Below the pieces are notes generated by a model. That model ran no database searches and was not told where the DNA came from. It was given only the letters and a program-made list of their open reading frames with translations. A stretch of 46,873 nt of DNA from CAZUMH01 sp964621645 (GTDB taxonomy: Bacteria; Zhuqueibacterota; QNDG01; JAGLOF01). The translations under genes were made by a program, and so were the position numbers. The stretch spans positions 1-46,873 of the forward strand of contig CAZUMH010000013.1 in assembly GCA_964621645.1 (NCBI GenBank), read 5' to 3'. Of the stretch, positions 1 to 7,646 are shown in pieces (within the stretch, counting starts at the first letter, position 1; each line of letters opens with the position of its first letter).

Positions 1-2
1 CC

Positions 3-101
3 TTTGGACCGGTCGCCACCACCCCACAGCCCTCTATCGGCCAAAACGGTATCCTCTACGGAGTGGCAGATTACAAAATGCTGATTTATGCCATTCAATG
101 A
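3..101 (+). CDS. PQQ-like beta-propeller protein, C-terminal fragment
   Basis: Only the last 32 codons of this gene lie in the window; it enters from the left edge and stops at TGA 99-101. The frame reads SIGQNGILYGVADYKMLIYA near its end, which resembles the closing blade of a PQQ/pyrrolo-quinoline-type beta-propeller (pattern: P-x-I-G-x-x-G-x-L-Y-x-G-x-x-D-x-x-x-x-A-I). Such propellers occur in quinoprotein dehydrogenases, BamB-like lipoproteins and serine/threonine kinases. The catalytic or anchoring part is outside the window, so no function can be assigned. Confidence 0.6.
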   Translation, partial: FGPVATTPQPSIGQNGILYGVADYKMLIYAIQ

Positions 102-121
102 AAGGAGGAATGTCCAGATCA

Positions 122-143
122 CCCTGGATGTCCCAATCCAGGG
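122..143 (+). other. Hairpin downstream of the propeller gene
   Basis: CCCTGGAT (122-129) pairs with ATCCAGGG (136-143) around a 6-base loop, 20 bases after the stop codon at 101. There is no T-run after it, so it is at best a weak or Rho-assisted terminator or an mRNA 3'-end stabiliser. The rest of 102-251 shows no gene I can support. Confidence 0.35.
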
Positions 144-251
144 CGCGGGCATTGCGAACGCCCCGGCAAGGGTACTCAGGCCGGACATTAAATTTGTCTC
201 ATTCCTACCGTTAATCCATCCGATCCCCTTGTATTAAATTTCCAATTCCTT

Positions 252-280
252 TTGCACTCACCTGGAAATGTTCGTACATT
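252..280 (+). promoter_or_regulatory. Promoter for the M20 hydrolase gene (leaderless)
   Basis: TTGCAC (252-257), 17-base spacer, TACATT (275-280). The predicted transcription start (about 287) falls on the ATG at 288. The TTG of the -35 box could be mistaken for the start codon because the frame is open back to it. Confidence 0.65.
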
Positions 281-287
281 ATCATCC

Positions 288-1493
288 ATGAAAGAAATCT
301 TTCCATCCATCCAGACCCGCAGAGAAGACCTCATCGCTTTTCTGCGGGAGATCATCGCCATCCCCTCCCCCTGCGGGCGTGAAGCGGCCGTGATCGAACG
401 GATTTCCGCCGAGATGACGCGCCTCGGCTATGACGAAGTGCGGCTGGACGGCCTGGGCAATTGCCTGGGCCGCATCGGCAGCGGCAAACGGCTGCTGGTA
501 CTGGACGGTCACTGCGACACCGTGGCCGCCGGCGGCAGGGAGCAGTGGCGCCACGACCCCTACGCCGCGCTGCTGCGGGACGGTGTCATCTACGGCCGGG
601 GCGCCGCGGATCAGAAGGGCGGTTTGGCCGCGGCCGTCTACGCCGGCGCCGTACTGAAGACCCTGGGACTACCGCAGGATATCTCTCTGCTGGTCACCGC
701 ATCGGTGCTGGAGGAGGACTTCGAGGGCCTCTGCTGGCGCTATCTCATCGAAGCCGAACAGCTCGTGCCGAAGGCGGTCATTCTCACGGAACCCTCCGAC
801 CTTAGCCTTCGCATCGGCCAGCGCGGCCGTCTGGAAATGAAGGTGACGGTGAGAGGGCGCTCCTGCCACGGCTCCGCTCCCCAGCTGGGCGACAACGCCA
901 TCTATAAAATGACGCCCGTCGTGCAGGATATCGAAGCGCTGAACCGCTCCCTCTCCGGCGACTCTCCCCTGGGACCGGGCAGCATCAGCGTCACCGACAT
1001 CCGCTCCTCAGCTCCTTCTCTCTGCGCCCTTCCCGACAAGGCCGTCATCCACCTGGACCGGCGGCTCACCGAAGGCGAGACCCGGCGGACCGCCAGGGCC
1101 GAAATAGAAAAACTGCCGGCCGTGACCGCGGCCCGGGCCGCTATCTCCATCCCGCGCTACCGCGTGAAAAGTTACACCGGACTGGAGCTGACCCAGGATG
1201 CCTTCTACCCGGCCTGGCTCATGGACCGGAATCATCCCCTGGTGCGGACTGCCGAAGATACCTCCCGCAAGATCCTGGGACGGGATCCCCATACCGGTGT
1301 CTGGGCCTTTTCCACCAACGGAGTGGCCACCAAAGGATCGTTCGGCATTCCCACCATCGGCCTGGGACCCGGCAGGGAAGCGGACGCGCACACGGTGGGC
1401 GATCAGGTAAAGGCGGATGATGTCGTCAGCGCCGCAGCCTGGTACACGGCCCTCATTTCGGAACTGGCCGGGAAGGATCTCTCTTCAGGATAA
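288..1493 (+). CDS. YgeY-type M20 family metallohydrolase
   Basis: This is a 401-residue cytoplasmic M20 (ArgE/DapE/carboxypeptidase) zinc hydrolase, closest in pattern to YgeY, a family named for its link to selenium/purine gene clusters in enterobacteria. Visible family features in order: metal-binding LDGHCDTV near residue 75, GRGAADQKGG near 105, the Glu-Glu pair in SVLEEDFEGLCW, the ligand in LTEPSD, the lid-domain segment RGRSCHGSAPQLGDNAIYKM, then FSTNGVATKGSFGIP and the last His in ADAHTVGD. Length matches the family (about 400). I place the start at ATG 288; there is no Shine-Dalgarno, and the upstream promoter predicts a leaderless mRNA. No selenium or purine genes are nearby, so the substrate (an N-acyl or carbamoyl amino acid or a dipeptide) is open. 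Confidence 0.85.
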   Translation: MKEIFPSIQTRREDLIAFLREIIAIPSPCGREAAVIERISAEMTRLGYDEVRLDGLGNCLGRIGSGKRLLVLDGHCDTVAAGGREQWRHDPYAALLRDGVIYGRGAADQKGGLAAAVYAGAVLKTLGLPQDISLLVTASVLEEDFEGLCWRYLIEAEQLVPKAVILTEPSDLSLRIGQRGRLEMKVTVRGRSCHGSAPQLGDNAIYKMTPVVQDIEALNRSLSGDSPLGPGSISVTDIRSSAPSLCALPDKAVIHLDRRLTEGETRRTARAEIEKLPAVTAARAAISIPRYRVKSYTGLELTQDAFYPAWLMDRNHPLVRTAEDTSRKILGRDPHTGVWAFSTNGVATKGSFGIPTIGLGPGREADAHTVGDQVKADDVVSAAAWYTALISELAGKDLSSG

Positions 1494-1549
1494 CCGATCG
1501 TGTCCAGCTGAGGATACCCACGTCATCTCCTTCCTCCCGCAGAAAACGC

Positions 1550-1578
1550 TTGCATACCCCCGGCAAATTATGTAACAT
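1550..1578 (+). promoter_or_regulatory. Promoter for the M28-cyclophilin gene
   Basis: TTGCAT (1550-1555), 17-base spacer, TAACAT (1573-1578). Transcription would start near 1585, leaving a leader of about 40 bases with GGAGG at 1616-1620. Confidence 0.65.
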
Positions 1579-1624
1579 TACCCATCCCGTATTTTCATAC
1601 CCCTCACTAACACTTGGAGGTCCC

Positions 1625-3523
1625 ATGAACCTGAAGAAGACCTTGTCTGCTGCGGTAACCATGCTGTTACTGGCAGCCCTCACCCTTTCGGCACAGCAGT
1701 TTCCCGAAACCACTAACGATCCCGTTCTGAAAAAAATCATCGAAATAGGAAAAACCGACAACAAGACCATGACCTGGCTGGATTACTTCACCAACCGGTT
1801 CGGCGGCCGCTACATCGGATCCGACGCCTTCACCAACGCCGCCAACTGGGCCGTGTACCAGTTCCACAGCTGGGGCGTGCAGGCGGAACTGCAGGAAGTC
1901 GGTGAAATGCCGGTCGGCTTCAACCGCGGGCCCTGGTTCGGGAAAATGACGGCCCCGGAAGAAAAATCCCTCTATTTCGGCACTCCCTCCTACACCGCGG
2001 GCACCAAAGGCGTGCAGCGGGGCGGTGTCGCCATCGCGCCCGATGACAGCCTGAAAATCCTGGAAATGAAGGATTCTTTCAGGGATAAATGGGTCCTGAT
2101 CAGCGACGCGGGTGATTTCGCGGCGCGCAGCGGCCGCAGACCGGGCAAACCCTTCCTGGAAACGGTGCTGGAAGATGCCGGCGCCCTCGGGAGCATCATG
2201 CGCGTCCGCGTCCCCATTCAGATTCTCAATGCCAATGTCAATTCCTGGGACAAACTGCCGACACTCCCCGATATCCGTCTGGATGAATCACAGTACGACG
2301 AGATAAAGGAGCTGGTCCAGAAGGGTGAAGCGGTCGAGCTCGAGTTTCAGATCAGAAACTGGTTTAAGATGGGACCGGTCAAGTACCATAATGTCGTCGC
2401 CTGGATCCCCGGCACCGAACACCCGGACGAATACCTGATTATGAGCGGCCACCTGGACTCCTTCGACGGCGGCACCGGCGCCGTGGACTGCGGCTCGGGC
2501 ATCACTCCCGCCATGGAGGCCATGCGCCTGCTGGCGAAAAGCGGGGTGAAACCCAAACGGACCATCATGGCCATCCTCTTCGCCGGCGAGGAAGCCGGCA
2601 TTCTCGGCGCCTCGGCCTGGGTGAAGCAGAATCCCAGCAAACTGGGGAACATAGCGGTCATGATGAACCGGGATTATACCCCGGGAGCGATCACCGGTAT
2701 CCGGATTCCCCAATCCTGGGAAGAGGATTTCAAAAAGATCGCCAAACCGCTGGAAGGGCTCAGCGATGAGTTTCCCTTCGAGGGGGTCACCGCCAATCCC
2801 TACCCCAGCCCGCCCTCAACCAGGTTGGGAGGCACCGACGCCTCCGCCTTCCAGATGGTGAGCGTGCCGACCATCCGGTTCCAGGAAAAGTCAGGCTACA
2901 GTTACCGCCGCGCCTGGCACACTCTCTACGACACCTACAACGAAGTCGTCCCCTACAGCCATCACCAGGAGTATACCGCCCTCTGCCTGGCCATCATCGC
3001 CTACGGCATCGGCAACCTGGACCATATGCTCTCCCGGGACGGCGTCTATCTCGATGACGGCCTCTACGCCGATATTAACACGGACAAGGGCCGGATGATC
3101 TTCGAGCTCGATTACCGCAACGCGCCGCTGACAGCCGCCAGCTTCGTCAAACTCTTCGAGAGCACCGAGAGACGGGGCAGGGGGTTCTACGGACGCAGAA
3201 GAAGAGGTCCGGCCATCGGTGTCTTCGCCACGGGCGGGACGGCCACCTTGATCTCGGATGCGATCCTGAAGCGGGCCGACAACCAGCTGCGCAAAGAGAA
3301 CAATCCGGAAATGGATAACGATCGTGCGGGTATTCTCGGCATGAAAGACAGCAAGGGCTTCTATCTGACAACAAAAAAGATGAAGGAATATGACGGCCGC
3401 TTCACACCCATCGGCCGGGTGATGGCGGGGCAGGATATCGTGAAAACGATCGCCCCCGGTGATTCCATCCGTGCCGTCTCGATCATCCGCGTCGGAGAGA
3501 AGGCCTCCTCCTTCAGTAATTAA
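1625..3523 (+). CDS. Exported M28 zinc peptidase fused to a cyclophilin-like domain
   Basis: The 632-residue product starts at ATG 1625 (GGAGG five bases upstream) with a cleavable signal peptide ending in LTLSAQQ. The first part is an M28 aminopeptidase/carboxypeptidase: a PA-like insert, then zinc ligands in MSGHLDS (about 275) and AVDCGSG (about 287), the Glu pair in FAGEEAG (about 321), an Asp in MNRDY (about 348) and the final His in RAWHTLYD (about 431). From about residue 480 the chain turns into a cyclophilin-like fold: YADINTDKGRMIFELDY and NAPLTAASFVKLFE match its first strands and helix, and GRVMAGQDIVKTI matches its end. The catalytic Arg/Gln signature (FHR, GSQFFI) is not recognisable, so the second domain may bind peptides rather than isomerise prolines. 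The protein should act in the periplasm or outside the cell. Confidence 0.88.
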   Translation: MNLKKTLSAAVTMLLLAALTLSAQQFPETTNDPVLKKIIEIGKTDNKTMTWLDYFTNRFGGRYIGSDAFTNAANWAVYQFHSWGVQAELQEVGEMPVGFNRGPWFGKMTAPEEKSLYFGTPSYTAGTKGVQRGGVAIAPDDSLKILEMKDSFRDKWVLISDAGDFAARSGRRPGKPFLETVLEDAGALGSIMRVRVPIQILNANVNSWDKLPTLPDIRLDESQYDEIKELVQKGEAVELEFQIRNWFKMGPVKYHNVVAWIPGTEHPDEYLIMSGHLDSFDGGTGAVDCGSGITPAMEAMRLLAKSGVKPKRTIMAILFAGEEAGILGASAWVKQNPSKLGNIAVMMNRDYTPGAITGIRIPQSWEEDFKKIAKPLEGLSDEFPFEGVTANPYPSPPSTRLGGTDASAFQMVSVPTIRFQEKSGYSYRRAWHTLYDTYNEVVPYSHHQEYTALCLAIIAYGIGNLDHMLSRDGVYLDDGLYADINTDKGRMIFELDYRNAPLTAASFVKLFESTERRGRGFYGRRRRGPAIGVFATGGTATLISDAILKRADNQLRKENNPEMDNDRAGILGMKDSKGFYLTTKKMKEYDGRFTPIGRVMAGQDIVKTIAPGDSIRAVSIIRVGEKASSFSN

Positions 3524-3541
3524 TAGCGGGTACAATTCCTC

Positions 3542-3574
3542 AGCGGGACGCACCTGGGTGCGTCCCGCTTTTTT
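3542..3574 (+). terminator. Rho-independent terminator
   Basis: A 12-13 bp stem (AGCGGGACGCAC at 3542-3553 with its complement ending at 3569) is followed by TTTTTT (3569-3574). It closes the M28 peptidase transcript. Confidence 0.92.
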
Positions 3575-3604
3575 GCTGCCCCGGACGGCCGCGGAAAAAC
3601 CGGC

Positions 3605-3633
3605 TTGCCTTTCTCTGCGGCCTTCGATATATT
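3605..3633 (+). promoter_or_regulatory. Promoter for the PLP decarboxylase
   Basis: TTGCCT (3605-3610), 17-base spacer, TATATT (3628-3633). It lies between the terminator and the gene at 3719, giving a leader of about 80 bases. Confidence 0.65.
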
Positions 3634-3718
3634 GACCTGATCGATCCACTCACATGGATCGGCGCTGATCATGAATCTGGCCGGAAGAGATCGTTTTTCC
3701 GGATAACCGAGGATATCT

Positions 3719-5161
3719 ATGTCATCACATTCATCCCCCCTGGACGCCGCCTTCAATGCTGAGGCCTTCCGTGAAACCGGGCACCGGCTGATGGACCAGC
3801 TGGCCGATTATCTGCGGGCCAGCCTGGCACGGTCAGACACTCCGGTACTGCCCGCCATCGGCCCCGAAGCGATGCTGCGGGAATGGCCCGGGGATTTCAG
3901 TGAACATCCCGGAACGGATTTTCAGACAATCATCGGCCGGGTCCTGCGCCTCTCCCACAATCTGCAGCACCCCCGCTACATCGGACACCAGTGCTGCACC
4001 GCCCTGCCTCTTGCCGCCCTTAACGATCTGGTGGGCACCTTCCTCAATAATGCTTCCGCCGTCTATGAGATGGGACCTGTCAATATCGCCATGGAGAAGC
4101 GGCTGGTGCAGTGGATGGCAACGCTGGCGGGATACGGCCCGGAAGCGGACGGCATCTTCACCAATGGCGGCACCCTGGGCAACCTGACGGCCCTGCTCTC
4201 GGCCCGGCAGGTCAAGGCCGATTATAATATCTGGACGGAAGGGGTGGATTCCGGCCGTCCCCTGGCGGTATTGGTTTCGGAACAGTGTCACTATTCCGTG
4301 AAACGGGCCGTCAGCGTCATGGGTCTTGGAGAACGGGCCGTCTATCCGGTGGCCGTCGACCGGGAGTTTCATATGGACAGAGAGGACCTGGCCCGGCAGT
4401 ATAAAAAGGCCACCGGTGAGGACCGCCGTGTCTTCGCCGTGGTGGCTAATGGGTGCTCCACCGCCACCGGCAGTTTCGACGACCTGGAGGCCGTTGCCGA
4501 TTTCACCCGGGAACACGATCTCTGGCTCCACGTTGACGCCGCCCACGGCGGTTCCGCCCTGCTCTCGGGAAAGTACCGCTCTCTGCTGAAAGGACTGAAT
4601 CGGGCCGACTCCCTTATCTGGGACGCCCATAAAATGATGATGATTCCCGCCCTGGCCACGGCCGTTCTCTTCCGGGAGGGCCGTCACTCCTATGAATCCT
4701 TCTCCCAGAAGGCCTCCTATCTCTTCGAAAAAGAATCCCGGGAGGAGTGGTACAACTACGCCCACCGCACCATGGAGTGCACCAAGACCATGATGGGCAT
4801 CAAGCTCTATGTTCCCCTGGCCGTCTACGGCACCGGTATCTTCCGGGAATTCATCGACCGCACCTACGATCTTACCCGGGCTTTCGCGGATCTCATCGAG
4901 GCCTCTCCGGATTTCGAACTGGCAGTGCGGCCCCAGAGCAACATCATCTGTTTCCGCTATCTCCCGGACGGTATCGCCGATCCGGACGACCTGCAGCGGC
5001 GGATCCGCCGCCGTGTTTTGGAACGGGAACGATTTTACATCGTTCAGACCGACCTTAAGAAACGCTTCTATCTGCGCTGCACCGTGATCAATCCCGGCAC
5101 CACTATTGGGGACATCGAGGAACTGCTGCAGCATATCCGGGAAACAGCCGCTGAAATCTGA
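3719..5161 (+). CDS. Group II PLP-dependent amino-acid decarboxylase
   Basis: At 480 residues this has the usual length of the aromatic-amino-acid/glutamate/diaminobutyrate decarboxylase family, cytoplasmic PLP enzymes that convert an amino acid to its amine. Family landmarks: HPRYIGHQCC near the N-terminus, FTNGGTLGNLTALLSAR (PLP phosphate site), SEQCHYSVKRA, LWLHVDAAHGGSALLS (the Asp/His pair that holds the pyridine ring) and SLIWDAHKMMMIP, whose Lys near residue 304 forms the Schiff base. The start is ATG 3719 with GAGG just upstream. It stands alone, with its own promoter and no transporter next to it, so the substrate (aromatic amino acid, glutamate, diaminobutyrate) cannot be decided from the sequence. 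Confidence 0.88.
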   Translation: MSSHSSPLDAAFNAEAFRETGHRLMDQLADYLRASLARSDTPVLPAIGPEAMLREWPGDFSEHPGTDFQTIIGRVLRLSHNLQHPRYIGHQCCTALPLAALNDLVGTFLNNASAVYEMGPVNIAMEKRLVQWMATLAGYGPEADGIFTNGGTLGNLTALLSARQVKADYNIWTEGVDSGRPLAVLVSEQCHYSVKRAVSVMGLGERAVYPVAVDREFHMDREDLARQYKKATGEDRRVFAVVANGCSTATGSFDDLEAVADFTREHDLWLHVDAAHGGSALLSGKYRSLLKGLNRADSLIWDAHKMMMIPALATAVLFREGRHSYESFSQKASYLFEKESREEWYNYAHRTMECTKTMMGIKLYVPLAVYGTGIFREFIDRTYDLTRAFADLIEASPDFELAVRPQSNIICFRYLPDGIADPDDLQRRIRRRVLERERFYIVQTDLKKRFYLRCTVINPGTTIGDIEELLQHIRETAAEI

Positions 5162-5179
5162 TATTTCTCCATTTTGACC

Positions 5180-5208
5180 TTGCGGCCCCGGAGAAGATTG
5201 CGTACATT
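5180..5208 (+). promoter_or_regulatory. Promoter upstream of the sulfatase operon
   Basis: TTGCGG (5180-5185), 17-base spacer, TACATT (5203-5208). The predicted start near 5215 leaves a leader of about 170 bases before the sulfatase, which contains the small ORF at 5323. Confidence 0.55.
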
Positions 5209-5322
5209 TGGCTTTATATGCGTCGTCATCCCCAATGAATCAGTATTCGTAATGCGTAACAGGATGACAGCAGCCGTTCCCGGAATCGTCTGCCGCGTCC
5301 GTTATTATCGTGGAGGAAAAGG

Positions 5323-5388
5323 ATGACCAAGCGGAACATCACCTCCATAATTCTTCTGTCTTCACGGGCTCAACAGGAGTCGGCATGA
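5323..5388 (+). CDS. 21-codon leader ORF coupled to the sulfatase
   Basis: ATG 5323 sits 6 bases after a strong GGAGGAAAA ribosome site (from 5312) and opens a frame of 21 codons, beginning MTKRNITSIILLSS. It ends at TGA 5386-5388, which overlaps the sulfatase ATG (5385-5387) as ATGA. This layout is typical of translational coupling. It could be a regulatory leader peptide, a vestigial signal peptide put out of frame, or chance. No homologue is recognised. Confidence 0.4.
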   Translation: MTKRNITSIILLSSRAQQESA

Positions 5389-6815
5389 ACCGCCGATCCT
5401 TTCTTTCCAGTGCCGTGATCGCCACCGCGGGCCTGAGCCTGCCGCTGGTCAGCTCCTGCAGCGGCCTGCTGAAACGGCGGCGGCCCAACATCCTTTTCAT
5501 TTTCGCCGACGACCAGTGCTCCGCGGCCCTCGGCGCCTTCGGCAGTGAGGTGCACACCCCCAATCTGGACCGTCTGGTGGGTCAGGGCGTCACCTTTACC
5601 AACGCCTATAATATGGGTGCCTGGCACGGCGCCGTCTGCGTCGCCTCCCGGACCATGCTGGTCAGCGGGCGTTTTTTGAACCAGGCCAGGAACCTGGAAC
5701 CGCACCTGGACCGGGAACTGGAGGCCAGCCGGCTCTGGCCCCAGTATCTGGCGGCCGCCGGCTATGATACTTACATGGCTGGTAAATGGCATGTCAAGGT
5801 ATATGCCCGCCGGGCCTTTCAGCGAACCGGCACCATCCGTCCCGGTATGCCCTCCACGGTGGAAGCGGCCTATAACCGTCCCCGGGAAGGAGTGGTCGAT
5901 ACCTGGAAGGCCTGGGATGAAAAACTGGGCGGCTACTGGGAGGGCGGCCGGCACTGGAGTGAGGTGCTGGGGGACGAAGCAGAAACCTTTCTGCAGGAAG
6001 CGTCCGGAAGCGCCCATCCCTTTTTCATGTACCTTGCCTTCAACGCCCCTCATGATCCACGTCAGTCCCCCCGGGAATATGTGGAGATGTACCCGCTTTC
6101 CGGAATAAAAGTCCCTGAAAACTATCTGCCCCTCTATCCCTATAAGGATGATATCGGCTGCGGACCGGGACTGCGGGATGAGCGGCTGGCGCCCTTCCCC
6201 CGCACGGAAACAGCGGTGAAGACGCACCGGCGCGAATACTACGCCATCATCAGCCACATGGACAGGCAGGTGGGCCGCATTCTGGCGGCACTGGAAGCCA
6301 CCGGCAAAGCCCAGGAGACGGTGATCCTCTTCACCGCCGACCATGGTCTGGCGCTGGGACAGCACGGGCTGATGGGCAAGCAGAACATGTTCGAACACAG
6401 CATGAAGCCGCCCCTCATTGTCAGCGGTCCCGGAATTCCCGGGAGCCGCGTCATCACAACCCCGGTTTACCTGCAGGACATTATGCCCACCAGCCTGGAG
6501 CTGGCCGGTCTGGACATTCCCCCCCAGGTGCAGTTCCGCAGTCTGCTGCCCCTCATCCGGGGACGGAGGCGGCGGCAGTATGAGGCCATCTACGGCGGCT
6601 ACATGGATCTGCAGCGCATGGTTCGTAAAGGAGACTATAAACTGATCTACTATCCCCGGATCGACAAGGTCCTCCTCTTCGATCTGAAACGGGATCCTCT
6701 CGAAATGCACGATCTGGCCGGAAAGGCGGCCTATGGCGGGGCAGTAAAGGATCTGAAAACAAGCTTTCTGAATCTGCAGAAAACCGTGGACGACACCCTT
6801 GTTGTTCCCTGGTAA
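5385..6815 (+). CDS. Exported sulfatase (S1 family), Tat/lipoprotein
   Basis: The 476-residue product is an arylsulfatase-superfamily hydrolase that should cleave sulfate esters outside the cytoplasm. The N-terminus NRRSFL followed by a hydrophobic run and VSSC (Cys25) looks like a Tat signal with a lipobox, so it is probably a folded, membrane-anchored lipoprotein. Metal-binding FADDQ (42-43) and the catalytic segment AVCVASR (Cys85) are present, as are DHGLALGQHG and K-x-N-x-FEHS near the C-terminus. The formylglycine motif is C-x-A-x-R rather than the usual C-x-P-x-R; I do not know whether the local maturase would be FGE or a radical-SAM anSME, and neither is in the window. The ATG at 5385 is chosen because CAGGAG precedes it and it gives an intact signal. 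It leads a co-directional run. Confidence 0.85.
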   Translation: MNRRSFLSSAVIATAGLSLPLVSSCSGLLKRRRPNILFIFADDQCSAALGAFGSEVHTPNLDRLVGQGVTFTNAYNMGAWHGAVCVASRTMLVSGRFLNQARNLEPHLDRELEASRLWPQYLAAAGYDTYMAGKWHVKVYARRAFQRTGTIRPGMPSTVEAAYNRPREGVVDTWKAWDEKLGGYWEGGRHWSEVLGDEAETFLQEASGSAHPFFMYLAFNAPHDPRQSPREYVEMYPLSGIKVPENYLPLYPYKDDIGCGPGLRDERLAPFPRTETAVKTHRREYYAIISHMDRQVGRILAALEATGKAQETVILFTADHGLALGQHGLMGKQNMFEHSMKPPLIVSGPGIPGSRVITTPVYLQDIMPTSLELAGLDIPPQVQFRSLLPLIRGRRRRQYEAIYGGYMDLQRMVRKGDYKLIYYPRIDKVLLFDLKRDPLEMHDLAGKAAYGGAVKDLKTSFLNLQKTVDDTLVVPW

Positions 6816-6850
6816 CTGGACACCCGCGAAATGGACGGAAAGGAAACTGA

Positions 6851-7609
6851 ATGCCTGAACAGGCTTTCTATCACGCTCTTTTGATTTTCTGGTACATCCT
6901 GGCAGCCGTCGTCTTTATTGTCCTCTTCTGGATCCCGGCGCCCTACGGCCGTTACGCCCCCGCGAGCAAGGGGGCCACCATTCCCAGCCGCTGGGGCTGG
7001 CTCATCATGGAATCAGCCCCGGTGCTGGTGCCGGTCGCCCTTTTCCTTCTGGGCCGGTATCACAACCTCACGGCTCTCATCTTCCTGCTGCTCTGGCTCG
7101 CCCACTATCTGCAGCGGGCCTATATGTTTCCCTTTCTCATCAAGGACAAGGATCGGCGCATGCCGCTCTATATCATGGGCCTGGCCCTCTTCTTTAATGT
7201 CATCAACGGCTATCTCAACGGCCGCTGGCTCTTCTTTTTCTCGGACGGGTACGGTCGCCGCTGGCTCACGGACATCCGCTTCATTCTTGGGGCGGCTCTG
7301 TTCATTTGCGGATATGTGATCAATCGAAGGTCCGACTGGCAGCTGCGACAGCTGCGGGACTGTGATGAAGGTGAATATAAAATACCCCGGGGCGGACTCT
7401 TCGAACTGGTCTCCTGCCCCAACTATCTGGGCGAGATCATCATTTGGTGCGGCTGGGCCCTGGCCACCTGGTCCTGGGCCGGTCTTTCCTTCGCCTTCTG
7501 GACCGCAGCCAACCTCGCCCCCAGGGCCCGCACCCATCACCGCTGGTATCGAGAGTATTTTCCGGATTACCCGGCCAGGAGAAAAGCGCTTTTACCGGGG
7601 ATATGGTAG
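6851..7609 (+). CDS. Steroid 5-alpha-reductase-like integral membrane enzyme
   Basis: This 252-residue, very hydrophobic protein has several membrane helices and the C-terminal signature of the 3-oxo-5-alpha-steroid 4-dehydrogenase family: FELVSCPNYLGEIIIWCGWA, then FWTAANLAPRARTHHRWYRE and FPDYPARRKALLPG. Family members reduce a conjugated double bond in steroids or polyprenols using NADPH, or are of unknown role in bacteria. The start ATG 6851 has GGAAAGGAAACTGA upstream. It follows the sulfatase by 35 bases, so the two are probably co-transcribed; a link to sterol-type or isoprenoid substrates is only a guess. Confidence 0.82.
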   Translation: MPEQAFYHALLIFWYILAAVVFIVLFWIPAPYGRYAPASKGATIPSRWGWLIMESAPVLVPVALFLLGRYHNLTALIFLLLWLAHYLQRAYMFPFLIKDKDRRMPLYIMGLALFFNVINGYLNGRWLFFFSDGYGRRWLTDIRFILGAALFICGYVINRRSDWQLRQLRDCDEGEYKIPRGGLFELVSCPNYLGEIIIWCGWALATWSWAGLSFAFWTAANLAPRARTHHRWYREYFPDYPARRKALLPGIW

Positions 7610-7646
7610 GAAGTACATTTTCTGCGATTTTTAGGAAGGGGGCACC

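Noticed and set aside
110..214. Short frame behind AAAGGAGGA at the left end
   Set aside because: The ribosome site is only one base from the ATG, and the peptide is low-complexity and contains the hairpin sequence. Not a supported gene.
3833..5134. 433-codon open frame on the minus strand
   Set aside because: It mirrors the PLP decarboxylase codon pattern and has no motif or ribosome site.
5370..6710. 446-codon open frame on the minus strand
   Set aside because: It is antisense to the sulfatase gene, whose motifs are unmistakable. Long reverse frames are common here because the DNA is GC-rich; the translation has no recognisable motif.
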